Origin: Aquiflexum sp041751335
GTDB taxonomy: Bacteria > Bacteroidota > Bacteroidia > Cytophagales > Cyclobacteriaceae
Assembly (NCBI RefSeq): GCF_041751335.1
Contig: NZ_JBGSXS010000155.1
Location: 13,897 to 77,896, forward strand
Length of the DNA stretch: 64,000 bases
Reading direction: 5' to 3'
How positions within the stretch are numbered: position 1 is the stretch's first letter; every line of letters begins with the position of its first letter. Below are positions 1 to 8,024 of the stretch, piece after piece. The notes under the pieces were generated by a model. It worked only from the letters and a program-made list of their open reading frames with translations, did no database searches and was not told where the DNA came from. A program made the position numbers and the translations under genes.

Positions 1-567
1 TTCTGCTTCACCGTAAACGGAACCTAAGTTATTGGCTGTAAGGTCACCTGTTTTGAGTAAAATATCAGAGTTGCCTCTGATGGTCATGTAGGTACCTATA
101 CCACGGTGGTTGATGCTTCCGATTGTTATCCCAAACGGTACGCTGGGAGTATAGACAAAGGAGTAAAAAAATCTGTCAACTTTTCTTATTGGAATAAATC
201 CTTCGGGAAGATTGCCATATTTACCAGTTGGGTTTTTTTGGTTTGTTGCAATGGTTTTTTCCAATTCAAAAATCTTGGGATAAAGGTTTTCGTTTCCCAG
301 TTTTTTTGCATGGTCCAAGTATGGTTTGGCCATTTTTGTTTTCCCTGTTTTGAATAGGGCAAGGGCTGAGTAATAATATCCTTCTCCTTGACTTAAATCC
401 ATGGCGATTTGGGTCTTCGCCATTTCCAGTACCTGTAACCAGTCTTTCTGTTCAATTAATAAGTTTATCTCTTTATCGATTTTGAGAAAATCGGTTTGTT
501 GGGAATAAGCAGAAGTCGTAGCCAGCAATAAAATTAATGCGAAAGCCACTTGAGTGAAACTTTTCAT
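1..567 (-). CDS. Exported TPR-like protein, partial (3' end beyond window)
   Basis: The reverse strand is open from an ATG at 567 to the window edge (189 codons, no stop). It starts with a Sec signal peptide (MKSFTQVAFALILLLATTSA, cleavage near AYSQ). A helical TPR-like part follows (residues about 25-110, with GYYYSALALFKTGKTKMAKP). The last visible part (VPFGITIGSINHRGIGTY) resembles the first strands of an outer-membrane beta-barrel domain seen after TPR segments in other Bacteroidota exported proteins. That last point is an inference. Function is not recognised. It is transcribed away from the CHAT operon at 929, leaving a 361-bp divergent gap. Confidence 0.75.
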   Translation of the reverse strand, partial: MKSFTQVAFALILLLATTSAYSQQTDFLKIDKEINLLIEQKDWLQVLEMAKTQIAMDLSQGEGYYYSALALFKTGKTKMAKPYLDHAKKLGNENLYPKIFELEKTIATNQKNPTGKYGNLPEGFIPIRKVDRFFYSFVYTPSVPFGITIGSINHRGIGTYMTIRGNSDILLKTGDLTANNLGSVYGEAE

Positions 568-928
568 GATGAATAAAACCTAACGCAGTAAAACAAACTG
601 CGGAAATTGAAGAGATAGATTTGGGTGATTTTGTTTGAAAATCAATACTATTTACAGCATAAAATCTATTAAAAAAAGAAATAAAAGAAATAAAATTTTG
701 AATATATGGTTTTGCTTTTTGTAATAATTAAAGTGCGGATTTTTGCCATGCCGAAATTTGGATATTAGTTATGAAATTGTGTTTATGCCATTTGGCAGTT
801 TTTTCTCAATGAAATGCCAAACATTTTAATTAAAAAAATCCAAAACAATAAAGTATAGTAATTTGAAGCAAATAAATTGGTTTATAAATTGGGAAAGACT
901 AATTTAAAGTGTTTTAAATCCAATATTT
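568..928. other. Divergent intergenic gap, AT-rich
   Basis: This 361-bp AT-rich stretch separates the leftward exported protein from the rightward CHAT operon. It must hold both promoters. I see no perfect TAnnTTTG box and no clear palindrome, and no ORF of note. Runs of A and T dominate 660-720 and 830-900. Confidence 0.6.
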
Positions 929-2011
929 ATGGGAATTTCTTCATTATGGAAAAAGGTGAAAGAGTCACCTTCTTTCACTCCAACCCAATTCGTGGTAATT
1001 GCAGAAAATATTGACCAAAAATCGGGTTTGGGTCAGCCAATTGAAAAGGACCAACATTATTTTATGGTAAGGGTCAATGAAATGTTTCTATCTTATCAGA
1101 GAAAATGGTTTTCTACTTACGATCCGGTAGTCTTTTCCACGGCTGAATATCTTTATGGGGGACAAAGAGTCTCACAGCCATTTTTGATCAGCCCCAATAT
1201 GTTGCAATCCCCATTTAAAAAACTCAACGAGGGCTTTTTGTTCAAAGATACGACCATTGCAGGCCTTCAGCCATACAGGGGCGGATTTTTTGGACTAAGT
1301 CTGGTATTGGGCAGGTTGAAACAGGATAATTATCTGAGAAAATTATTGTCACTTCTTGAGAATACCGCAGCGGCATTCCCGACCGGTTTTTCCACAGTTA
1401 TAACCGGATACTCTAAAATTGCAAATATCGTTTTGGACAGCGTTGAAGCCATGTTTGACAGCCACGAAATAGAACCGGTCATTGGTATGCGCCAGGAATA
1501 TGTGCCTGCCGTCCAAGATAATTTTACTTCAGGCTACAGGGTTCTTATCAATGCCCTGGAAGGTAAATTTGATCCATCAAAGTTTTTTGTCAAGAATAAC
1601 AGTCTTTTTTACGGAAATTCAATAGATGAATCCCAACCATACAGGGAAAATGATTATATTTTATACAGCATCCTGAAGACCAGTTATAGGGATGATATTG
1701 ATATTTTGCCCTTTCACCATCAGTACATGGAACTGCAAAAACTCATATCAGGGATGTTTGAGCTTTCGGCTGAAGAAAGGAAACTGATCAATGGGAAATT
1801 ATTTTCATTACAGGATAATATAAGAATGAGTCCCGATCTGATACGTCCTCAAATTATTGAACAGATCAATACCTACAGACAAGACTTGAAACAAATGATT
1901 GATTCCCGACAACCTTTGAGCGGCTCCAAAGGCCTTAAAGAAGAAAAACAGGATGAATGGGAAAAGGAAATGGATAGCTTGGGACTTGAACTGCTCAACC
2001 AAATAAATTGA
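929..2011 (+). CDS. Unrecognised first gene of the CHAT-TPR operon
   Basis: A 360-residue cytoplasmic protein with no signal peptide or membrane segment; I do not recognise the family. Residues 1-110 look mainly beta (QFVVIAENIDQ, HYFMVRVNEMFLSYQRKW). Residues 110-240 are glycine- and hydrophobic-rich. Residues 270-360 are helical and charged, with a lysine/glutamate-rich tail. Its stop (TGA at 2009-2011) lies 2 bp before the ATG of the CHAT protease gene, so the two are almost certainly co-transcribed. From context it may be the substrate, a regulator or a scaffold of the protease. That role is inference only; no catalytic motif is visible. Confidence 0.8.
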   Translation: MGISSLWKKVKESPSFTPTQFVVIAENIDQKSGLGQPIEKDQHYFMVRVNEMFLSYQRKWFSTYDPVVFSTAEYLYGGQRVSQPFLISPNMLQSPFKKLNEGFLFKDTTIAGLQPYRGGFFGLSLVLGRLKQDNYLRKLLSLLENTAAAFPTGFSTVITGYSKIANIVLDSVEAMFDSHEIEPVIGMRQEYVPAVQDNFTSGYRVLINALEGKFDPSKFFVKNNSLFYGNSIDESQPYRENDYILYSILKTSYRDDIDILPFHHQYMELQKLISGMFELSAEERKLINGKLFSLQDNIRMSPDLIRPQIIEQINTYRQDLKQMIDSRQPLSGSKGLKEEKQDEWEKEMDSLGLELLNQIN

Positions 2012-2013
2012 AA

Positions 2014-3435
2014 ATGAACGTCTCGACCATCAAAGTATCGTTTCATTACAACAAAATCCAGATTGTAAGATCTGTTGAATCATCGGAAGATGATATCCTC
2101 GTGAGAGAATCCATTGAATTGGAGTTGAATGTTGCCAGGATTTTTCATAAGGTGTTGAACAAGGCCAGGATCATAGAAATTTTTGAAAAGAGAGATTATG
2201 AGTTACTCGGGGAGATGTTGTATAAGATCCTTACAGCTACCGAAAAAGTCAGGATTTTCTTTATAAATATTTTAGCTGAAGTTATCCGTGACAAAGACAG
2301 CAGATGTTTGTTTTTTTTGGAATTTCTGGACAATACCAATGAATTTGCTTCCCTGCCATGGGAATATTTATACATTCCCTACAATCAAGAGAGGAAAATA
2401 GGCCCTTTGTTCATCGGGGCGGATCCAAAGAGTCAATTTGACCTTTTCCGGTTTTTGAAGTCAGAATTTCAGGTTCCTGAGGAAAAATTCAACCCGGATG
2501 AAATGAAAGAGATCAGTGTAGTGTTGGTCTATGTCAATGCTGCCGACCGGCCCATCAATCAACTTGGATTACAAAATACTTTCAAATCTTTGATCCAGAA
2601 ATACGCATCAAAACTTGACGACGGCAGCCCGGAGACTTCAGGATTCAATGTATATCCCATACAAAATCCCACGAAAGAAAATATTTTTGAACAGATTTCA
2701 TTGGAATTGAAGAATATAGAAGGTCCTTATGTATTGCATTTCATGGGTCATGCAGAGATGCGGAAGGATGGAAGTTATTTAGGATTGGCAGGTGATAATG
2801 GGAAAATTGATTATTGGAACGCCGAAAGTTTTGTTGATCTCTTTGACCAACAAAAGAATGACCCGATAAGGCATCCTTCTTTGGTTTTTTTGCAGGCATG
2901 TGAGAGTGGGCAGATTGATGAGAAAGGCAGTGGCTTGGGAATTGGTTTAGTCAAAGCAGGTATTTCCCCGGTTATTGCCATGCAGAATGAGATTACCGAA
3001 GATGTTTCCAATGCTTTTGTCCAAGAGGTCTATCAATTTTTAATGGAAGGAGATGATATTTTCCATTCGGTCAGTAAGGGAAGGTATTTTTTGGGCTGTG
3101 AGTATTCTAAAAATTCCAATAGCGATTTCAAATCCTACAACACCAATTTCTTTGGAACCCCGGTGGTTTTTACCAATAAGGCAACAAGCCCATTGCGGTT
3201 GATGCCCAAGATTAAAAATATGGAAAGTGGAAAGAAGGAAATAAATACAAAACGATGTTCCCGATGTACATCCGTATATGAAAACCCCACTTTTGAATAC
3301 TGTAATAAAAATTTCTGTGGTGGAAAATTAATACCGGTCCAGACTTCCACTGAGGCTAAAGCCGACTCATCGGCATCCACCTCCAAAAGTGAAACGGCCA
3401 GGGTAAGGACATCATCTTCAACCTCATCAAACTGA
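2014..3435 (+). CDS. CHAT-domain caspase-like protease with C-terminal zinc ribbon
   Basis: A protein of about 473 residues. Counting from the ATG at 2014, the classic CHAT lead-in motif LPWEYLY sits near residue 115. The catalytic dyad is His246 in the FMGHAEM motif and Cys296 in the FLQACESGQ motif, so the caspase-like cysteine peptidase core is intact. After the core comes a zinc ribbon with four cysteines (CSRC near 415 and a CNKNFC pair near 430), then a Ser/Thr-rich tail of about 30 residues. A TTG at 2008 is an alternative start overlapping the upstream stop. CHAT proteases typically cut a partner protein when a sensor, often a TPR protein, is triggered. The TPR gene starts 7 bp downstream. 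Confidence 0.9.
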   Translation: MNVSTIKVSFHYNKIQIVRSVESSEDDILVRESIELELNVARIFHKVLNKARIIEIFEKRDYELLGEMLYKILTATEKVRIFFINILAEVIRDKDSRCLFFLEFLDNTNEFASLPWEYLYIPYNQERKIGPLFIGADPKSQFDLFRFLKSEFQVPEEKFNPDEMKEISVVLVYVNAADRPINQLGLQNTFKSLIQKYASKLDDGSPETSGFNVYPIQNPTKENIFEQISLELKNIEGPYVLHFMGHAEMRKDGSYLGLAGDNGKIDYWNAESFVDLFDQQKNDPIRHPSLVFLQACESGQIDEKGSGLGIGLVKAGISPVIAMQNEITEDVSNAFVQEVYQFLMEGDDIFHSVSKGRYFLGCEYSKNSNSDFKSYNTNFFGTPVVFTNKATSPLRLMPKIKNMESGKKEINTKRCSRCTSVYENPTFEYCNKNFCGGKLIPVQTSTEAKADSSASTSKSETARVRTSSSTSSN

Positions 3436-3442
3436 GTTTTTT

Positions 3443-6400
3443 ATGGATCTGAATCAAAAGGATATTAGGTTGGTTTTGGCGGACATTTACAAAAACGCCT
3501 GTTTGGATGAAGACTGTGATATGAGGGAATTGGCGATTGTGCTGGAGAATCTGGCAGAAGTTTATGAAAATTACCCAACCATACAGGCATGGTCAAAGGT
3601 CAAAATAGACAAAGAAAGATTTGAAAAAAAAGCCTATTATCAACGTATTCTGGAGTTAAGATCAGGGATTAACAATAAATTATTGGAAAAAGCTATCGGG
3701 AATATTGAGAATCAAGCGGCAAAAGATAGAGATTTGGCATTCACCCAATGGTTGATTATTTATACTGAGGCTTTGGTGAATTGGGAAGGGGAAATTTTCG
3801 GAAATTTATGTAAATACAAATTTGACTTTAATCCTAAGGATAAGGATAAAATTGAGGAACTTAAATCTTTAAATCAGCTGGTGTTGGATTCGAAGTGGCC
3901 GGAAATTTATCCTTATTTTTTGAATTTTGCAGAAAATGAAAAGCTGCCTGTTACCACAAGGAGCTATTTTTATCTTTACAGCGCTCAAATTGTCCTATAT
4001 TATTTTGGTTATTCTGATATAGTCGAAAATTTGATTCAAAAATCAGAGGAAGTTTTTCCTGATAATAAATTGATCAACCGGGTCAAGGGAGAATTGCTGA
4101 TCATAGAAAATAATCTTGACAAAGCGAGGACTTTATTGTTGAACGCCATCAATGTGGATCCGAATCATATCGAGAATTATAATTATTTAGGGGATTCTTA
4201 CCTAAATGAGCAGAAATTTGAAACAGCCGAACAATGGTATAATGATGCCGTTCAGATCAATTTTTTGGAATATTTGCCTTATTCCAAATTGATAAACTTA
4301 ATGGGGGAACCGGTTTTTTTTGAAACAAGGCCCGGAGAAATCCAAAAATTGCTGGAGAAGGCATGTAGCTTTCTGGAAAACGAGGAATTCGGGAATAAAC
4401 TATACATCCTCCATATGGATGCGGGTAATGGGTTCAAAAAAGCCAAAAATTATGAAAAATCAATAGAATATTATTTGAAAGCTATCGAACTTAAACCTGA
4501 TTTCTCTTCTGGAAAAATCGACCTGGCTTACGTCTATGCAGATAAATCTGATTTTGAAGAAGCGGAAAAATGGTTGAAAGCTGCTGTTTATCCCAAAAAG
4601 GAATCCTTGAATTTTGCTGCTTATTGGGCTTTGGGTTGGCTTAATGAATCGGACCAATTAAACAATATTCCAAAGTCGATTGAATACTATCAAAAGTGTT
4701 TGGGCATCAGAACTATGGGAGACGACAGGGTTTATAATATGTTGGGCATTTTGTATTATAACTTGGGTGAAAATGAAAAGTCAGCTGAATATTATAGAAA
4801 GGCCATCAATGAATATAAATATGAAATTGTTTATCATACTAATCTCAAAAGTGCCTTAGAGAAGATTGGTGGAAATGAATTGATGGTTGATTTTTATGAC
4901 AATCTAGTGGCTAGTTTTCCACATAAAGCAGAGTATTTCAATGAGGCCGGTGTATTTCATTATAACATTGAGGACTATTCAAGAGCTCTGGATTATTACG
5001 ATAAGGCCATAACTCTGGTCCCGGATAATCGCATCTTTTGGGAGAACAGGGGCTTGGTCCAAGAAAAGATAAATAATTATGATTTTGCGATTTCTGATTA
5101 CCTCAGGTCTCTTGAATTTCAGGAAGATGATTTTTTGTACAATGCCGTAGGAAGATTGAAATACTGGCAGGAAAAAAACGAAGAGGCAGTAATATATTAT
5201 TCCAAAGCCATTGAACTGAATCCGGACTACGCAATGTATTGGGAAAACCGTGCGTATGCCAATGAGAAATTGGAGAATTTACGGCCAGCGGAAAATGATA
5301 TTCAACATGCTTTGTCATTGGAAGAAACTCCAGCGAGATTCAATTTATTGGGACTTATCTATTTTAAGCTGAATGATTTCCAATCCGCTCTGGAATACTT
5401 TACAAAGGCCGAAAATGATGAACCAACAAATAGAGTTTATATAGAAAACCGAGCTTCAGCCTATAGGAATCTTGAGCTTTACGATGAAGCTATTCAGGAA
5501 TATCAAAGATCAATTGAGATCAAAGAGAGTGACTTTTCATTTAATGCCATAGGTGTCATGAAGTATTTGCAAGGGAAATTTATGGAAGCGATAGACTTTT
5601 ATTCCAAAGCTTTGCAGCTTGATGGCAATAATCCAATTTATTGGGAAAACAGGGCATTGGCGTATGAAAAGGCAGGAAACTATGAGTTTGCGGAAATGGA
5701 TTCCAAAAAAGCCCTGGAAATTGAAGATAGTTCTGGGAGAAACAACATTTTGGGCCTGTCTTTACACAAACAGGGAAAAATTGATGAGGCCATTGTCTAT
5801 TATTCAAAAGCCTTGGAGCTTGATGCCAATAATCCAATTTACTGGGAAAACAGGGCATTGGCTTATGAAAATTCAAAGAACTATAGCTTAGCGGAACTTG
5901 ATTCCAAAAAAGCCCTGGAAATTGAAGGTAGCCCTCTCAGGTACAACCTCCTAGGTTTGTCTCTATACATGCAAGGTAAAAATAAAGAAGCAATTCAATA
6001 TTACACTCAAGCAATCGAAATGGATCATTTCAACCCGGTTTTCTGGGAAAATAGAGCTTTGGCCTTTGAGGCTATGGGCTTGTATCAAGATGCATTGGCT
6101 GACTATTCGGAGGTGATTGAAATCAAAGAGGATCCCATTACATACAATTCAATCGGAAAGTTAAATTACTGGACTAAAAATTTCCATGAAGCAATTGAAA
6201 ATTATTCCAAAGCCATAGAATTGGACGGCTCCAAAGCCATCCTTTATGAAAATCGAGGCTTGGCCTACTATGCACTTCAAGATTTCACCTCGGCGGAACA
6301 GGATTTTTTAAAGTCTTTGTCAATAGCAGAAAGTAAAATTGTCTTCAATCAATTGGGAATAATAGAGATGGAACAAAGTCAATTTGAGAAGGCCGTTGAA

Positions 6401-6688
6401 TATTTTTCGAAAGCAATAATCATCTCTCAAAATGAAGCAATTTTATGGGAAAATAGGGCTCAGGCAAAGGAATCTTTGGGCTGGAACAAGGAGGCTTTCT
6501 TGGATTATCAAAAAGCCTTAAGTCTTGGCCCCTCACCCGTTTCCCTCAATGGATTGGGGAAACTCTCCTATAAGGAATCTGATTTTGAAAAAGCATGTGA
6601 ATATTTTGCTAAAGCAGTCGAATCGGATCCTACCAACGAGGTCTATAAAAATAATCTTGAATTGGCAAAAGAAAACAAGGGTTCTTAG
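3443..6688 (+). CDS. Large TPR protein, probable sensor/partner of the CHAT protease
   Basis: A 1081-residue soluble protein. Residues 1-130 are a distinct helical N-terminal region (ACLDEDCDMRELAIVLENLA) that could be an effector-associated or docking domain. From about residue 200 to the end it is almost continuous TPR units. Many are arranged in pairs of about 67 residues, one ending in YWENRALAYE and the next containing LLGLSLYMQGK. Two neighbouring pairs, near 5621 and 5822, are nearly identical in DNA with a 201-bp offset, pointing to recent internal duplication. It starts 7 bp after the CHAT gene. By analogy with other CHAT-TPR pairs it may hold or activate the protease. The trigger is unknown. 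Confidence 0.88.
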   Translation: MDLNQKDIRLVLADIYKNACLDEDCDMRELAIVLENLAEVYENYPTIQAWSKVKIDKERFEKKAYYQRILELRSGINNKLLEKAIGNIENQAAKDRDLAFTQWLIIYTEALVNWEGEIFGNLCKYKFDFNPKDKDKIEELKSLNQLVLDSKWPEIYPYFLNFAENEKLPVTTRSYFYLYSAQIVLYYFGYSDIVENLIQKSEEVFPDNKLINRVKGELLIIENNLDKARTLLLNAINVDPNHIENYNYLGDSYLNEQKFETAEQWYNDAVQINFLEYLPYSKLINLMGEPVFFETRPGEIQKLLEKACSFLENEEFGNKLYILHMDAGNGFKKAKNYEKSIEYYLKAIELKPDFSSGKIDLAYVYADKSDFEEAEKWLKAAVYPKKESLNFAAYWALGWLNESDQLNNIPKSIEYYQKCLGIRTMGDDRVYNMLGILYYNLGENEKSAEYYRKAINEYKYEIVYHTNLKSALEKIGGNELMVDFYDNLVASFPHKAEYFNEAGVFHYNIEDYSRALDYYDKAITLVPDNRIFWENRGLVQEKINNYDFAISDYLRSLEFQEDDFLYNAVGRLKYWQEKNEEAVIYYSKAIELNPDYAMYWENRAYANEKLENLRPAENDIQHALSLEETPARFNLLGLIYFKLNDFQSALEYFTKAENDEPTNRVYIENRASAYRNLELYDEAIQEYQRSIEIKESDFSFNAIGVMKYLQGKFMEAIDFYSKALQLDGNNPIYWENRALAYEKAGNYEFAEMDSKKALEIEDSSGRNNILGLSLHKQGKIDEAIVYYSKALELDANNPIYWENRALAYENSKNYSLAELDSKKALEIEGSPLRYNLLGLSLYMQGKNKEAIQYYTQAIEMDHFNPVFWENRALAFEAMGLYQDALADYSEVIEIKEDPITYNSIGKLNYWTKNFHEAIENYSKAIELDGSKAILYENRGLAYYALQDFTSAEQDFLKSLSIAESKIVFNQLGIIEMEQSQFEKAVEYFSKAIIISQNEAILWENRAQAKESLGWNKEAFLDYQKALSLGPSPVSLNGLGKLSYKESDFEKACEYFAKAVESDPTNEVYKNNLELAKENKGS
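5581..5960 (+). repeat. 201-bp tandem supra-repeat inside the TPR gene
   Basis: The segment starting near 5621 (gatggcaataatccaattta) recurs near 5822 with one or two changes. A second shared block (ttccaaaaaagccctggaaa) lies near 5700 and 5901. The offset of 201 bp equals 67 codons, or two TPR units, so the frame is kept. This is DNA-level evidence for recent expansion of the repeat array. Confidence 0.8.
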
Positions 6689-6863
6689 GCAATGGATTCA
6701 TAATCGGAATTTTTAATGAATAACCTGAAAGATTCACAACTTACTTTTCCAATTTACATTTCCTAACCGAAAATTTGATGAAGAATTTAAAAAGGGTTGT
6801 TTACACTATCGAAAATATCAATTAGTATCTATTAATATCTACCCTCTGTAAATTCTTAAAGTA

Positions 6864-7664
6864 TCATAACTTCTTCGCCTCTTCCCAATACACATCCATT
6901 TCAGCCAAGGTCATATCCTCAATCATTTTCCCAGATTCTTTGGCGGCTTTTTCGAGGTATTGGAATCGCTTGATAAATTTCACGTTGGTACGTTCCAAGG
7001 CCTCTTCGGGATTGATATCGATAAACCGTGCATAATTGATCAAAGAAAAAAGTAAATCCCCAAATTCTCCTGAGGCTGTCTCTTTGTTGATTTCATCATC
7101 TTCTGATGCATTGAAAGCTTCTTTGAATTCCTGCATTTCCTCTTCTACTTTTTCCCAGACCTGATGTTTCTCTTCCCAGTCGAACCCTACTCCCCGGGCT
7201 TTCTCTTGAATCCGCATGGCTTTGATAAGTGCAGGAAGAGATTTGGGTACCCCTCCGAGAACAGATATATTTCCTTTTTCCAGTAATTTGATTTTCTCCC
7301 AATTCTGTTTGACTGTTTCCTCATCTTCGGCTTTGGTATCTCCATAGATATGCGGATGTCTTCGGATCAGTTTTTCACATAGGCTATCAATCACAGTCCC
7401 TATATCAAAGGAATTTTTTTCAGATCCTATTTTGGCATAAAAAACAATATGCAAAAGGATATCTCCCAATTCTTTTTTGATCTCATTGAGGTTATTTTCT
7501 ATGATGGCATCCGAAAGTTCAAAGGTTTCTTCTATGGTAAGGTGCCTCAGGCTTTCCAATGTTTGTTTTCGGTCCCAAGGACACTGATCCCGCAGTTCAT
7601 CCATGATCGTCAATAGTCTATCAAATGCTTCAAGTTGGGATTTTCTGGAGGATAATTCAGACAT
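6864..7664 (-). CDS. mazG: Nucleoside triphosphate pyrophosphohydrolase MazG
   Basis: 266 residues, the usual length of the two-domain MazG (E. coli 263). It hydrolyses NTPs and dNTPs to the monophosphate and pyrophosphate, cleaning the nucleotide pool. The N-terminal domain has the CPWDRKQT start motif and metal-binding EETFE and ELGD signatures. The C-terminal domain repeats them as EEEMQEF and EFGD. Start is the ATG at 7664. It is divergent from the small membrane protein at 7736, with a 14-bp palindrome between them. No toxin partner is adjacent, so this is the housekeeping form. Confidence 0.95.
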   Translation of the reverse strand: MSELSSRKSQLEAFDRLLTIMDELRDQCPWDRKQTLESLRHLTIEETFELSDAIIENNLNEIKKELGDILLHIVFYAKIGSEKNSFDIGTVIDSLCEKLIRRHPHIYGDTKAEDEETVKQNWEKIKLLEKGNISVLGGVPKSLPALIKAMRIQEKARGVGFDWEEKHQVWEKVEEEMQEFKEAFNASEDDEINKETASGEFGDLLFSLINYARFIDINPEEALERTNVKFIKRFQYLEKAAKESGKMIEDMTLAEMDVYWEEAKKL

Positions 7665-7711
7665 ATGAGGGGAAACTAATCGGAAGGTGAGGACGTTTTC
7701 AAAGTATTACG

Positions 7712-7727
7712 TAAATTTGCGCAAATT
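7712..7727 (+). promoter_or_regulatory. Candidate -7 box and 14-bp palindrome in the mazG divergent gap
   Basis: TAAATTTG at 7712-7719 fits the Bacteroidota -7 consensus TAnnTTTG for the rightward gene at 7736. It overlaps a perfect palindrome, AATTTGCGCAAATT, at 7714-7727. No good -33 TTTG is visible, so the promoter call is moderate. The palindrome may just reflect back-to-back promoter boxes. Confidence 0.45.
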
Positions 7728-7735
7728 AAATTGAT

Positions 7736-7966
7736 ATGACAACCTTGTACTTGACTTTAGGCTTTCTGGCATTATTCTTCGTTTTGATGTCCGTCAGGCT
7801 GATATTTCTGAAAAACGGTGAATTTAAAGGCACCTGTGCTTCACAGAATCCTTACCTTAACAAAGATGGAGGAACCTGCGGCTACTGTGGTAAAACCGTA
7901 GATTCTGAAAGTTCCTGCGGCAACCCTGACAATGAAGTGGACAAGGTTATGGCCAAATTTAAGTAA
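7736..7966 (+). CDS. Small single-pass membrane protein with cysteine motif
   Basis: 76 residues. One hydrophobic segment covers residues 5-25 (LTLGFLALFFVLMSVRLIFL), followed by a short soluble domain with four cysteines (Cys34, a CGYC pair near 48-51, and Cys60), possibly a small zinc- or iron-binding knuckle. I have no named family for it. It lies 58 bp upstream of glmM in the same direction and could share its transcript. Start is the ATG at 7736, only about 17 nt after the predicted -7 box. Confidence 0.7.
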   Translation: MTTLYLTLGFLALFFVLMSVRLIFLKNGEFKGTCASQNPYLNKDGGTCGYCGKTVDSESSCGNPDNEVDKVMAKFK

Positions 7967-8024
7967 TCAGTTTTTTGCTCCTGACACAGTCAGGATTTTT
8001 CTATTTTAACTTAATCGTTTTCTT

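Noticed and set aside
5619..5891. Other-frame ORF inside the TPR gene
   Set aside because: A by-product of repeated TPR codons; the main frame is well supported.
929..6688. Type III-E CRISPR (Craspase) interpretation of the CHAT and TPR genes
   Set aside because: No gRAMP/Cas7-11-like protein, no cas1/cas2 and no repeat-spacer array are present. CHAT and TPR are separate genes here.
6864..7664. MazG as part of a toxin-antitoxin or defence system
   Set aside because: No relA, mazEF or phage genes adjacent; the two-domain length is the housekeeping form.
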